Source of the DNA: an uncultured Flavobacteriales bacterium
GTDB taxonomy: Bacteria; Bacteroidota; Bacteroidia; Flavobacteriales; Crocinitomicaceae
Direction: 5' to 3'
DNA length: 64,000 nt
Assembly (NCBI GenBank): GCA_946480815.1
Contig: CAMLLB010000014.1
Location: forward strand, 16,706 to 80,705
In this document: in pieces, positions 15,405-24,261 of the stretch
Numbering within the stretch: the stretch's first letter is position 1
How the letters are laid out: each line of letters opens with the position of its first letter
The notes under the pieces: generated by a model
The model's database searches: none
What the model was told of the DNA's origin: nothing
Seen by the model: the letters and a program-made list of their open reading frames with translations, nothing else
Position numbers and translations under genes: made by a program

Positions 15405-15797
15405 ATGAAACAAATAATCAAACTCGGTTTTTTACTATTCATCGTCACCCTGGCATTTGGCTGTCAAAAGAAAAATGTTAGATTGAACGAAGGATTCACG
15501 CTGGATTTCGGTGAAACAGCTACCGTGAAATCAGACGGTGAGAAAATAACAGTGAAGTTTATCAAACTGGAGGAAGAATCCAGATGTAAGCCGGGTCTTC
15601 AATGTGTGTGGCCCGGACAAGTTGCTGTGCGGATCCAGTTGGATGGGGATTCAGAATCCGTAATCGGTTTCCATGATGATTATCCTTCAGCTATCACATA
15701 CAAAGGCCGGACAGTCACATTACTGGAAGTAAACTATAATAAATCGGCAAATTTCGGGGAGGAAAATCATTGTTCCCTGCTAATGGAAGTTGAGTAG
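15405..15797 (+). CDS. Small lipoprotein with Cys/Trp motif
   Basis: 130 residues starting at ATG 15405; an upstream TTG at 15378 is inside the promoter and is rejected. The lipobox LAFGC gives a lipidated C20. The mature domain has a beta pattern and the motif CKPGLQCVWPGQ, typical of a small periplasmic lipoprotein family of Bacteroidota with unknown role. The stop codon TAG (15795-15797) is the start of a GTAGGGG-type repeat, so the protein's end may have been set by the repeat's insertion. Confidence 0.65.
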   Translation: MKQIIKLGFLLFIVTLAFGCQKKNVRLNEGFTLDFGETATVKSDGEKITVKFIKLEEESRCKPGLQCVWPGQVAVRIQLDGDSESVIGFHDDYPSAITYKGRTVTLLEVNYNKSANFGEENHCSLLMEVE

Positions 15798-15820
15798 GGG
15801 TGTAATTAATGCCCCTGCTT
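15794..15820. repeat. Degenerate GTAGGGG hairpin, copy 2
   Basis: AGTAGGGGTG...AATTAATGCCCCTGCTT is an imperfect version of the family palindrome, with the same AATTAAT centre. It supplies the TAG stop of the upstream lipoprotein gene and lies 14 bases before the 3' end of the convergent ywbE gene. Confidence 0.6.
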
Positions 15821-15833
15821 GTTTTATTAGAAC

Positions 15834-16037
15834 TCAATCCACGTCACTGTCCAGGATTTCCGTAACTCTTCCAACCAATTTGTCTACCGTCATGATCTTG
15901 ATCCCATGCGGATGTGAGGGCGCGCTTGTCAAAATCGATTTCACAATTCCCTCCGTCAATTCTCCGCTTGCCTGGTGTTTCTTCTGAACAAACAACACCA
16001 GCATTCCCGGCTTGATATCTTTTCGTACTGGTTTCAT
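15834..16037 (-). CDS. ywbE: YwbE family protein
   Basis: 67 residues covering the whole YwbE family: RKDIKPGMLVLFVQKKHQ, then GIVKSILTSAPSHPHGIKI and VGRVTEIL. The family is short, cytosolic and of unknown function; the fold is a small KOW/SH3-like barrel (family knowledge). ATG 16037 is the only good start. It converges on the lipoprotein gene, separated by the copy 2 repeat. Confidence 0.85.
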   Translation of the reverse strand: MKPVRKDIKPGMLVLFVQKKHQASGELTEGIVKSILTSAPSHPHGIKIMTVDKLVGRVTEILDSDVD

Positions 16038-16172
16038 GGTTCAAAGTTACAGAGAATCTAAGCAATCTGAAACGCAATCCGGTGCATTTATCAGTCAATC
16101 TATTCGATAAATTGATTCAATCTCAACTCCAATCTGTTGAATCTGAAACAGAGTCCAGGCATTCTCAATTAA

Positions 16173-16198
16173 TGTGTGCCTTGTGCGCTTTGTGGTTG
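16173..16198. repeat. Partial ACCAC-family repeat
   Basis: The sequence TGTGTGCCTTGTGCGCTTTGTGGTTG resembles the right arm of the repeats at 62858-62989 and 63891-63976 (TGTGTGCTTCGTGAGCTT.GTGGTTTA). It is a fragment; the left arm is not visible here. Confidence 0.45.
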
Positions 16199-16243
16199 TT
16201 GTAAAAGAAAACCGTATGTAATGGCGGATTATTTATAGAGTAG

Positions 16244-16251
16244 TATATTTG
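16244..16251 (+). promoter_or_regulatory. -7 box almost touching the phosphatase start
   Basis: TATATTTG matches TAnnTTTG and ends only 5 bases before ATG 16257. If used, transcription would begin at or within a few bases of the ATG, giving a leaderless message. Confidence 0.5.
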
Positions 16252-16256
16252 ATGCA

Positions 16257-17606
16257 ATGATTACACAAATCCTCAACAACGGAATTACTACTGAAAACCC
16301 GGATGCACTCAATCGCAAGATCCGGATCGGTAACCTGATTGCTTTGTTGACAGCTGTAACCATGTTCTGTTATACTCCGATTTACTTTTACTACAATCAA
16401 CCGGCAGGAATTTTCAACAACAGCTTCTTCTTTGTTGCCAGTTTGATCACCTTTTTCCTGATCCGAAGGAAAAAATACAGCCAGGCCTTCTTTTTTCATA
16501 TTTGTTGTGGCTTCCTGTACTTTATTGAAGGAACGCTGACTTACGGACTGCAGACCAACCTGCATTTCTATTTATTGGTAATGTGCATGATCAGTGCTGT
16601 GATGTTTGATCACCGGAAAACTATCCAGGGATTTATTGCGTTTGCCATTCTTTCCTTTTTCGGGCTGATTACCTGGCTTCATTTCCACAAGCCATTCATT
16701 ACGGTTTTGGAGCAATCGGAAACCGTGCAGAACATTATTGGGAATGTGAACCTGTTACTCCTGTTCGTCATTGCTTCGCTGATCATTTTGTTCTTTAAGG
16801 AGGAAATGCTGAAATCCCAAAAGCGGATTACCGAACAGAAAAACCTCATCGAAGAGAAGAACAAGGACATTCTGGACAGCATTCAATATGCGCAACGCAT
16901 TCAATTGGCTTTGTTACCAAGCAGAAACAATATCCAATTGCTCTTTCCTGGTTCATTCCTGTACTTTCAGCCAAAAGACATTGTGAGCGGTGATTTTTAC
17001 TGGATCTTTCAGAATGAAAATTACCGCTTTGCGGCCGTTGGAGATTGCACCGGACACGGGGTTCCCGGAGCTTTGATGAGCGTTTTGGGAATTAACCTGC
17101 TCCATGAAATTGTGGAGAACAAAGGGATTCTACGACCTGCTGAAATTCTCAATGAGCTGCGTTCGGGTATTATTGCTGCTTTTGATAAAGAAGGGAAAAG
17201 CAGTGAGTACAAAGACGGCATGGATATTTCCATCCTGCGGATTGACCGGAAAGCAAATCGGTATGTTTTTGCCGCAGCAAATAATTCCGTTTACCATATT
17301 TCCGGACAGGAATTGGAAGAGCACGATGCAAACCGGCAGCCCGTTGGCTACTCACATAACCTGAAACCGTTCACCGAACAGGAATCAGCTTATCAGCAAG
17401 GTGATTTACTGGTGCTTTTCACAGATGGCTTCGCGGATCAATTCGGCGGACCGAAGAACAAAAAATTCCGTTACAAACCATTCAAAGAATTGCTTTTGAA
17501 AACCCGACAGGAGGATCCGGAAGGGGTTCTTTCTTCCAGCTTTAAATCCTGGAAAGGAGAATTGGAACAGGTGGATGATGTGTGTGTATTGGGTATCCGG
17601 CTTTAA
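16257..17606 (+). CDS. Membrane PP2C/SpoIIE-type serine phosphatase
   Basis: 449 residues. Six membrane segments (about 25-44, 54-70, 77-94, 103-118, 124-142, 161-181) lead into a coiled coil (about 182-215) and a SpoIIE-type PP2C domain (about 220-449). Metal-binding aspartates are visible in DIVSGDFYW (D241, D246), GDCTGHGVPGA (D263) and FTDGFADQFGG. The membrane part is probably a sensor that adjusts phosphatase output, as in partner-switching or two-component-linked signalling. No anti-sigma kinase is nearby. The catalytic part closely resembles that of the TPR phosphatase at 51576-53666. Confidence 0.85.
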   Translation: MITQILNNGITTENPDALNRKIRIGNLIALLTAVTMFCYTPIYFYYNQPAGIFNNSFFFVASLITFFLIRRKKYSQAFFFHICCGFLYFIEGTLTYGLQTNLHFYLLVMCMISAVMFDHRKTIQGFIAFAILSFFGLITWLHFHKPFITVLEQSETVQNIIGNVNLLLLFVIASLIILFFKEEMLKSQKRITEQKNLIEEKNKDILDSIQYAQRIQLALLPSRNNIQLLFPGSFLYFQPKDIVSGDFYWIFQNENYRFAAVGDCTGHGVPGALMSVLGINLLHEIVENKGILRPAEILNELRSGIIAAFDKEGKSSEYKDGMDISILRIDRKANRYVFAAANNSVYHISGQELEEHDANRQPVGYSHNLKPFTEQESAYQQGDLLVLFTDGFADQFGGPKNKKFRYKPFKELLLKTRQEDPEGVLSSSFKSWKGELEQVDDVCVLGIRL

Positions 17607-17644
17607 TCAAATGCTTTCCTGTTTATGAAAAAGCACAGAAGATG

Positions 17645-17676
17645 AAGTAGGTACGCGATTAATCGCGTACCTACTT
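17645..17676. repeat. 32-bp perfect palindrome, GTAGGTAC variant, copy 3
   Basis: Arms AAGTAGGTACGCGATT and its exact reverse complement, lying between two convergent genes. On the minus strand its edge provides the TAG stop of the lipoprotein gene at 17671-18411. The GATTAATC centre is shared with copy 1. It may act as a bidirectional terminator although T-runs are short. Confidence 0.75.
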
Positions 17677-18411
17677 GAAAACCGTATCGCGGAAATAAAT
17701 GGTATTGTTCCTTATCTCAAAACGGAGTTCATAGTTTCGTGATCTGATCTCTTCCTCAATTTCCGGATCGATTTCTTTTTCGTGGACATATACCAGAATA
17801 CTTTCCGGGGTTTTGGACTCAATCCTGTAGTCACTTTGGATCGAAGTGTGTTCTTCATTGGCATCACTCCAGGTGACTACCGAAAAGTCGGTACTTTTTT
17901 TAACCCCTTTCCCATTCGAATGAAAAACCAGTGGCGAATCAGTGCAGATTCCCTTACCATTGTTTTTTTGCGAAATAAACAGGTAGTCTCCGGATCGGAT
18001 CAGCAATTTATCCAGCTCATAAGCACATCGTTCATTTTGGGCCGGAATCGTTCCATGATTTAAAACGCGATATCCTTTCTCTTTCGTTTCAGCTAAACGG
18101 AAAAAGGGATAATGGCTCTCCGTTGCATTTTCCAAATAGCAGCTTGCTATCCAGATATCCGGGCCTACTCTGATGAAAGAAGCCAATGTGTCCTTATCAT
18201 CATAACCCGACAAATCGTATTGGTCCAATAATTTGAGCGAAAAATCACGCTCCAGTCTTTGCAATTCTTCGGCATTCAAATAACCTTCCTGTTCCTTGAG
18301 TTTTTCAAAGAGTTTTCCGTCGTTGATCTTCTTTTGCCGCTTGGGGCTGTTGCAGGAAAAAATCAATGCGAGAACCAATAATCCGTAAATCCAACTGCTT
18401 CTAATTTTCAT
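17671..18411 (-). CDS. Lipoprotein of unknown function
   Basis: 246 residues. The lipobox ALIFSC gives a lipidated C20. The mature part is charged, with a helical region (about 30-60, KLFEKLKEQEGYLNAEELQRL) and a mostly beta remainder (about 70-246). Not recognised. The stop lies inside palindrome copy 3. A 9-bp inverted repeat stands 12 bases upstream of the start and could regulate it. Confidence 0.6.
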   Translation of the reverse strand: MKIRSSWIYGLLVLALIFSCNSPKRQKKINDGKLFEKLKEQEGYLNAEELQRLERDFSLKLLDQYDLSGYDDKDTLASFIRVGPDIWIASCYLENATESHYPFFRLAETKEKGYRVLNHGTIPAQNERCAYELDKLLIRSGDYLFISQKNNGKGICTDSPLVFHSNGKGVKKSTDFSVVTWSDANEEHTSIQSDYRIESKTPESILVYVHEKEIDPEIEEEIRSRNYELRFEIRNNTIYFRDTVFK

Positions 18412-18422
18412 TTCGACAACGT

Positions 18423-18446
18423 GACGTAATATTGCGTTATTACGTC
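18423..18446. promoter_or_regulatory. Inverted repeat GACGTAATA/TATTACGTC
   Basis: Perfect 9-bp arms (18423-18431 and 18438-18446) with a 6-base spacer, immediately upstream of the lipoprotein gene and downstream of the TonB receptor stop. The size fits a dimeric repressor operator; a weak terminator is the alternative, but T-runs are absent. Confidence 0.45.
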
Positions 18447-18495
18447 AAACCTGATTACTTACTAATTTCAGACAAAAATCCGTAAGAATCAAGTA

Positions 18496-20940
18496 TTATT
18501 CTTTCTTCCCGCCCGCAAGCTTGAAACTAATGCGGTAATAAAAGATCGGAAGGAAGCCCAATTGCGTTTTCTCTGCCAAGGGTTCTTTACTTGGGTCCGC
18601 TAAGTCCGGTGCGTAAGCCAATCCCAGGATATTTCGGGTATTCAGAATATTTACCAAGTCCAACCCGATCTCGTGCGTCACCTTCTTCGCATTCATTTTC
18701 CAGCTGATCTTTAAATCGGCACGGAAGTAATCTTTAAACTGGCGCGTATTGAACAGCGAATCACTGAAAATCAATTCTTTTTGAGCAGTTGTAGCCGGTA
18801 AATTGATGTAACCATAGCGTTTTCCACCTGCCACAGTCACTTTTCCACCCAAACCAAGCACATGCTTCTTGCCCAGTTTGAATTCTTTTCCGAACAACAC
18901 ATTCGCAGTATACAATCCGTTGTAACTGGTATTTCGTTCCACACCATCACTTCCTTTATACTTACTGTCATAAATAGAAACAGTTGCCAGCACATAAAAG
19001 CTTTTGTCGAAGAACTTTTGCAGGGTCAACTCCAAACCGTAGTTCATCCCTGTTCCCGTATTCTTTAGCGTATCCGGGAAGAAACGTGCGAAACCGCTTC
19101 CCTGGTTGATCATCGAAAAAGAAGAGCGTTGAACCGTTACCGGAACTTCATACAGGTATTGGTAATAGATTTCCGTCTTGAACTGGAATCCTTTTTTGAA
19201 ATTCTTTTCGTAGCCCAAAGCAGAATGCATCGACTTGGTGAAACCCATTTTCTTATTGTGATAGATCTGGTTTCCGGCAGCATCTTCCAAATGATAGGTA
19301 TACGTATAATATGGTTGTGTCTGACTATGCAAACCGGCACCGGCAAATAATTTCTGATCGCCTTTCATAGACCACTTCCAACCCAAACGAGGTTCCAGCG
19401 GACTTAAAGAATTACTGAACGAATAATACTGTGCATGCAATCCGGCTGTGAAATCCATGGTTTCCGTAATGCGGTACTTCCATTGGAAGAACGGTTGGAT
19501 CAAAACTCCACCTTCGCCCTTGTAATCCCAACGATTAATAAACGCTGTCCCGGCTGTGTTCAACACACTATCGATCATTTTGAAGGTAAAGAAATCTGCA
19601 TTCAATCCCGTTTTGATGATGTGCTGTTTTCCGATCTTATGATTGATGCTGAACATTCCCGAATATTTCGCGATTTTGAACTGGTAGCCCATAATGCGGT
19701 AAATACTGTCCACGCGAATTGTTACTTCCGGTTCACTTCCGTTATAAGTCGTATCCAGAGAACGGTTCAATAAATCGTGATGCGAATGCTGATCTTCAAT
19801 ACTTCCCGAAAAAGTAGTTGTCAGGAAGGTTCTTTCGGAAAGGGATTTTTTATAGGTCAATCCGGCAACTGCCATTCCTGTGCCGAAATATTGATCACGA
19901 TCACCTTCTCCATACAGTTCTTTGGTATATTCCGTTTGTTCGGATATCAGGATCTTAATATCGCTCTTTCCTCCTATTCCCCAAAGAGAAAGCTGCCCGC
20001 CTTTTTTGAGCGGGAAATTGAATTTAAAAGCACCGTCTCCATAAACAGGAACGGCATCCGTCCCGATACGGATTCCCATAAACTGGAACAAGCTCAGGGT
20101 CGAATAGCGCCCCATGATCAGGTAGCTCGCATTCGATTTTTTACTCAAAGGTCCTTCTGCCAGCACTTCTGTTCCCAGAAAACCGAACTGACCGGTAAAT
20201 TCGTGTTGTTTGGAGTTTCCGTTACGCAATTTCAAATCAAAGATCCCGGAAACTGAATTTCCGTACTCGGCGGGAAATGCAGACATGAAGAAATCCGAAT
20301 TTGCCAAACTCTTGTTGTTAATGATCGAAACGGGACCACCCGAACTTCCGGAAATGGAAAAATGCGAGGGATTCGGAATATCGATTCCTTCTACTTTGTA
20401 AATGATGCCAAGCGGAGAATTTCCACGAACAACAATATCATTCCGGGAATCATCTGCTCCCTGAACTCCTGCAAAGTTACTGGCCATCCGCGCAGGATCC
20501 CCACGTGATCCGGCATAACGTTCCGTTTCTTCCACCGAGAATTGCTGTGCAGAAACGGTTGCCATTTCGTTCTTCACTTCACCTTGTTTCTGGGCAACAA
20601 CAACCACCTCTTCTACTTCACTGATCCGTTCTTTCACTTTGATTTCCAAAACGGTCTGTCTTCCGGAATTTACTTCAACAGCTGCAGAATAATTTTCATA
20701 GACTGTCGACTTAATTGTCAAAGGATGTTTTCCGACCGGTACGTTCAAAAATTCGAAGACACCATCGTTATTGGTCATTGTTTTCAACTTGGAGCTATCG
20801 GAAAGGGAAATAATGACCTGTGCTCCGAAAACCGGGAAATCCGATTCGGAATCCAGGACAGTACCACGGACAGTTTGAGTTGGTTGTGCGATCAGGACAG
20901 AGCTAAAGGCACACAACAATATGGTGAGGATAGTTTTCAT
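18496..20940 (-). CDS. TonB-dependent outer-membrane receptor
   Basis: 814 residues. Signal peptide (MKTILTILLCAFSSVLIAQ), then a CarboxypepD_reg-like domain (about 24-105, VRGTVLDSESDFPVFGAQV). Next is a plug domain (about 115-235; VRGNSPLGIIYKVEGIDIPN) and a beta barrel to the C-terminus (FYYRISFKLAGGK). It imports a substrate across the outer membrane using TonB energy. No SusD partner lies beside it, so it is not a standard polysaccharide locus. It starts 31 bases after the stop of a peptide-type solute-binding lipoprotein, which hints at oligopeptide uptake (inference). Confidence 0.85.
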   Translation of the reverse strand: MKTILTILLCAFSSVLIAQPTQTVRGTVLDSESDFPVFGAQVIISLSDSSKLKTMTNNDGVFEFLNVPVGKHPLTIKSTVYENYSAAVEVNSGRQTVLEIKVKERISEVEEVVVVAQKQGEVKNEMATVSAQQFSVEETERYAGSRGDPARMASNFAGVQGADDSRNDIVVRGNSPLGIIYKVEGIDIPNPSHFSISGSSGGPVSIINNKSLANSDFFMSAFPAEYGNSVSGIFDLKLRNGNSKQHEFTGQFGFLGTEVLAEGPLSKKSNASYLIMGRYSTLSLFQFMGIRIGTDAVPVYGDGAFKFNFPLKKGGQLSLWGIGGKSDIKILISEQTEYTKELYGEGDRDQYFGTGMAVAGLTYKKSLSERTFLTTTFSGSIEDQHSHHDLLNRSLDTTYNGSEPEVTIRVDSIYRIMGYQFKIAKYSGMFSINHKIGKQHIIKTGLNADFFTFKMIDSVLNTAGTAFINRWDYKGEGGVLIQPFFQWKYRITETMDFTAGLHAQYYSFSNSLSPLEPRLGWKWSMKGDQKLFAGAGLHSQTQPYYTYTYHLEDAAGNQIYHNKKMGFTKSMHSALGYEKNFKKGFQFKTEIYYQYLYEVPVTVQRSSFSMINQGSGFARFFPDTLKNTGTGMNYGLELTLQKFFDKSFYVLATVSIYDSKYKGSDGVERNTSYNGLYTANVLFGKEFKLGKKHVLGLGGKVTVAGGKRYGYINLPATTAQKELIFSDSLFNTRQFKDYFRADLKISWKMNAKKVTHEIGLDLVNILNTRNILGLAYAPDLADPSKEPLAEKTQLGFLPIFYYRISFKLAGGKKE

Positions 20941-20971
20941 TCTTTGAGGATATCAGCCCGTAAATATACAC

Positions 20972-22690
20972 TTATTGAATAGACTTCAAATATTCCTCTT
21001 TCGTCCACTCTTTGATGTATACTCTGCGCAAATCCAAAAATTCCATCGGATTATTTTTCAGATTTCGGACACGGGAATAACTCAATGTAAAATCGTTGGC
21101 ATACCAAAGCGGGATGATCGGAGGATCTTTCATCAGCTCGATCTCAGCTTTGGAGAACAATTCCAATCTTTTTTTCGGGTCTGCTGAACGGCCTTGTTCG
21201 AAATATTTGTCGAATAAGGGATTCATGTACCGGGATTGATTTCCGCTTGAAGGCATGTCTTTTTCTTTCGGCACCAGTTTTCCATAGAAATTCCCGAGGA
21301 ATGTTTCGGGGCTGGAATAATCCGCCACCCAGGCAGTACGGAATAAATCTCCTCTTCCCATATTCCCGTCCTCATTTCGCTGTTCGAAATTAGAACCGTC
21401 GATATTGACATTGATTCCCAAGGTCTGGTAAATCTGATCTGCCAGTTCTTCGGCCACAGCGGTATTCAGGTCACTGATATCCAATCTCAGGTCCACACTT
21501 CCGAATCCTTTTCCACCCGGATAACCTGCGTCTGCCAATAATTTCCTGGCCAATTCAGGATTAAAATCATATCCGTACTTTTTGATCTCGGAGAAATCAT
21601 AACCTTTAAACACCGAACCGATTGGCGGAGTAATTCCATAAATCCCGTATTCATAATACTGGTTCCTGAGCACGTTATCAGCCAGTCGCTTCCTGTCGAT
21701 TGCATAATTAAATGCCTGTCTTACACGAACATCCCGGAAACGGGGATCGTTCATATTGAAGAAATAATATTGGGTTGTAAGCAAAGGATTATTATACAAC
21801 TCCTTCAATGGCGGCTGCGCATTGAAATCAGAAATCCGTCCTTCCAGCATTTCGGTAATACGTGAAGTCGGCAAGCCCGAAATCAGCAAGGTTTTACCCT
21901 GCTCAAACATTTCCAATTGTTCCAGCTTTCTGGTCTGAACATAGAAAACCACCGAATCCAAATAAGGCAACGCATTTCCTTTATTATCAACCATATAGTA
22001 ATCCTGGTTCTTCAATAAAATATACGTTTCATCTTCCGATGGTGGAGTGAAGCAGAACGGACCTGTTCCAACTACATCGGTTTCTTTATTCGCCTCCACA
22101 ATTTTTTTCGACACAATACTCGCACTCAAATTAGCCAGTTTGTTGATGTAAGTTTGGTCCGGATTCAGCAAAGTAATTTCAAACTGGTTCTTTTTTACCT
22201 TCATTCCACTGATGGACTTTGCTTTTCCCTCGTAATACTCTTTTGCACCTTTTACCTGGTTGGCAAGCAAGAACAGATAAGCAGCCGTCGGATTTCCTTC
22301 TGCATTCGGTTTGCATGCTTTTTCAAAAGTGAACAGCACATCGTCAACCGTCAGCTTCCGTTCATCCAATGATCCAAATACCGGATTGTCATGAAAGAAA
22401 ACGTCATCTCTAATGGTAAATGTAAAAACAGTCCCATCACCGCTAATATTCCATTTTTCAGCAATTTGCGGTTGAAGCGACAGATCTTCTGCATTGAAAC
22501 TCACCAAACCTTCCATCACCTGGGAAAGCAATTCAAATGAATAGACATCATTTACTTCTCTGGCAATAAAAGTTGATGGTGTATTATCGAGGGCCATTTT
22601 AAAACTTCCTCCTGCAAACTCAAATTGTTTTTTATCTGAACCGCAAGATGTGAGAATGAGAATAAGGAAAACTACAGGGACTAATTTCAT
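20972..22690 (-). CDS. ABC peptide-type substrate-binding lipoprotein (SBP family 5)
   Basis: 572 residues from ATG 22690; an upstream TTG at 22711 would place extra residues before the signal and is rejected. Lipobox LILTSC gives lipidated C16. The family-5 fold is seen in NGDGT-like and LT-rich motifs: FAGGSFKMALDNTPSTF, AEKWNISGDGTVFTFTIRDD and VRQAFNYAIDRKRLADNVL. Such proteins bind oligopeptides or nickel for an ABC importer. No permease or ATPase gene is beside it, only the TonB receptor downstream, so the importer is encoded elsewhere. Confidence 0.85.
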   Translation of the reverse strand: MKLVPVVFLILILTSCGSDKKQFEFAGGSFKMALDNTPSTFIAREVNDVYSFELLSQVMEGLVSFNAEDLSLQPQIAEKWNISGDGTVFTFTIRDDVFFHDNPVFGSLDERKLTVDDVLFTFEKACKPNAEGNPTAAYLFLLANQVKGAKEYYEGKAKSISGMKVKKNQFEITLLNPDQTYINKLANLSASIVSKKIVEANKETDVVGTGPFCFTPPSEDETYILLKNQDYYMVDNKGNALPYLDSVVFYVQTRKLEQLEMFEQGKTLLISGLPTSRITEMLEGRISDFNAQPPLKELYNNPLLTTQYYFFNMNDPRFRDVRVRQAFNYAIDRKRLADNVLRNQYYEYGIYGITPPIGSVFKGYDFSEIKKYGYDFNPELARKLLADAGYPGGKGFGSVDLRLDISDLNTAVAEELADQIYQTLGINVNIDGSNFEQRNEDGNMGRGDLFRTAWVADYSSPETFLGNFYGKLVPKEKDMPSSGNQSRYMNPLFDKYFEQGRSADPKKRLELFSKAEIELMKDPPIIPLWYANDFTLSYSRVRNLKNNPMEFLDLRRVYIKEWTKEEYLKSIQ

Positions 22691-22882
22691 AGTAGAGCGA
22701 GCATTTATCAATTACAAGAATAGAAAAAATCTTTTACTAAAATAACTTAAAAAAACAAAATATTCGTATCCCAAATATGAAGATTGACACCAAGATAATC
22801 GACGAATGGCCAATATTTAATGATTAATTAACTTATTGGGCGGGTTGAAATGAAAAAAAAATGTAATTTCGTCGCGTAAAAT

Positions 22883-22914
22883 GTTGGTAATGTAAAAAAT
22901 AGCTATTATACTTG
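22883..22914 (+). promoter_or_regulatory. Promoter of the secreted protein gene
   Basis: GTTG at 22883-22886 and TATACTTG at 22907-22914 (one base off TAnnTTTG) are 20 bases apart, the usual spacing. ATG 22945 follows 30 bases later. The rest of the 254-base gap between the divergent genes shows no other feature. Confidence 0.4.
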
Positions 22915-22944
22915 CCACAGTTTTTAGTGTAGCTACTAGATAAA

Positions 22945-23751
22945 ATGAAACAAATACAATTAATCTTACTTTGCTCTTTCGCACTACTGCTAAGCTTTTC
23001 AAGCTCAGCGGTTCTCTCAATTGAAGGAAGTTATCAGGGTAAAAATCTATACGTTCAGAATCCCGAAGATGGAGACGGTTTTGGCTTTTGCGCTACAAAA
23101 GTAACCGTAAACGGTGACATCTTACCGGGAGGAACAGCCATTTCGGCTTTTGAAATTGACTTTTCTCTCTTTAATATAGAAATAGGTGAACCTGTATTCA
23201 TAGTTATTGAACACAACGACGGGTGCAAACCAAAAATTTTAAATCCGGAAGTATTACTTCCAAGAAGTACGTTCAATACCGTTGACATTCAAATCCAAAA
23301 TAACGGGATGCTTACCTGGAAAACGACTAACGAACAAGGAAAGCTTCCATTTATTATCGAACAATACCGTTGGAACAAATGGGTAAAAATCGGTGAAGTT
23401 CAGGGAAAAGGAACCCCCGGAACAAACTCATATGAATTCCTTGTTGCACCGCATTCAGGTGAAAATACCGTTCGCGTTGTTCAAATTGACCATTCAGGTG
23501 CGAAAAGAAACTCCAAAGACGTAAAGTTCCATTCTTCCGTTCCTGCGGTTGTCAAGAATCCGGTCAAAGTCAAAGATGAAATTAACTTTACAGCTTCCGG
23601 AAAACCAATCGAAACAAAATATGAAATCTATGATGCATATGGAAATATCGTCAAGAAAGGGATCGGTTCTTCAGTTCCATGTTCGAACTTGTTGAAAGGA
23701 GCTTATTACATCAATTTCGATAACAAAACAGAGAAATTCTTTAAGGGGTAA
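22945..23751 (+). CDS. Secreted protein, function unknown
   Basis: 268 residues with a signal peptide (QLILLCSFALLLSFSSSAV). The mature protein is all-beta; the first part (DGDGFGFCATKVTVNGDIL, PVFIVIEHNDGCKPKILNP) is followed by a possible fibronectin-like stretch (about 115-170) and a short C-terminal beta unit that resembles but does not match a T9SS sorting domain (AYYINFDNKTEKFFKG). Two cysteines could pair. A strong terminator follows. Probably envelope or extracellular. Confidence 0.6.
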   Translation: MKQIQLILLCSFALLLSFSSSAVLSIEGSYQGKNLYVQNPEDGDGFGFCATKVTVNGDILPGGTAISAFEIDFSLFNIEIGEPVFIVIEHNDGCKPKILNPEVLLPRSTFNTVDIQIQNNGMLTWKTTNEQGKLPFIIEQYRWNKWVKIGEVQGKGTPGTNSYEFLVAPHSGENTVRVVQIDHSGAKRNSKDVKFHSSVPAVVKNPVKVKDEINFTASGKPIETKYEIYDAYGNIVKKGIGSSVPCSNLLKGAYYINFDNKTEKFFKG

Positions 23752-23770
23752 AATCCTGGAAATAATATTG

Positions 23771-23799
23771 AACCCCGGCATTCATCGCCGGGGTTTTTT
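23771..23799 (+). terminator. Rho-independent terminator
   Basis: A 9-bp stem AACCCCGGC / GCCGGGGTT with a 7-base loop is followed by a T-run, 20 bases after the stop of the secreted protein gene. Confidence 0.85.
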
Positions 23800-23808
23800 A
23801 TATCCACC

Positions 23809-23843
23809 AATTCGGAATTCGTAATTTGGGAATTCGTAATTTT
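23809..23843. repeat. AATTCGTAATT-type tandem motif
   Basis: AATTCGGAATTCGTAATTTGG followed by another AATTCGTAATT. The same words appear at 31324-31342 and 40810-40841. It lies directly before the mce start, where TAATTTTA may double as the -7 box. Confidence 0.45.
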
Positions 23844-23848
23844 ATGTC

Positions 23849-24253
23849 ATGAATAAAATCGAACACATCGGAATCGCGGTCAAAAATCTGGACGAAGCGA
23901 TCAAAACCTACACCGAACTGCTCGGAACGGAATGTTATAAAACAGAAGCAGTAGAAAGCGAAGGTGTAAAAACAGCTTTTTTCCAGGTTGGAGAATCCAA
24001 GATCGAATTATTGGAAGCCAGTAATGAAACAAGTCCGATCGCTAAATTCATTGAAAAAAAAGGGGAAGGAATCCATCACATTGCATTTGATGTCACAGAT
24101 ATTCAACAATCAATGAACGAACTTTCATCCAAAGGATTCCAATTACTGAACGAGCAACCGAAAAACGGGGCCGACAATAAATTGGTCGCTTTCCTGCACC
24201 CGAAATCGGCAAATGGAGTGTTGGTAGAGCTTTGTCAGGAAAAAAAGCAGTGA
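23849..24253 (+). CDS. mce: Methylmalonyl-CoA epimerase
   Basis: 134 residues of the glyoxalase/VOC fold. Metal ligands are visible at H6 (IEHIGIAV), in the GIHHIAFDV motif (H76/H77) and E127 (VLVELCQ). The enzyme interconverts R- and S-methylmalonyl-CoA in propionate and succinate metabolism. It converges on a HAD phosphatase gene with only 8 bases between stops. No mutase genes are in the window. Confidence 0.9.
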   Translation: MNKIEHIGIAVKNLDEAIKTYTELLGTECYKTEAVESEGVKTAFFQVGESKIELLEASNETSPIAKFIEKKGEGIHHIAFDVTDIQQSMNELSSKGFQLLNEQPKNGADNKLVAFLHPKSANGVLVELCQEKKQ

Positions 24254-24261
24254 CCTGCGAA

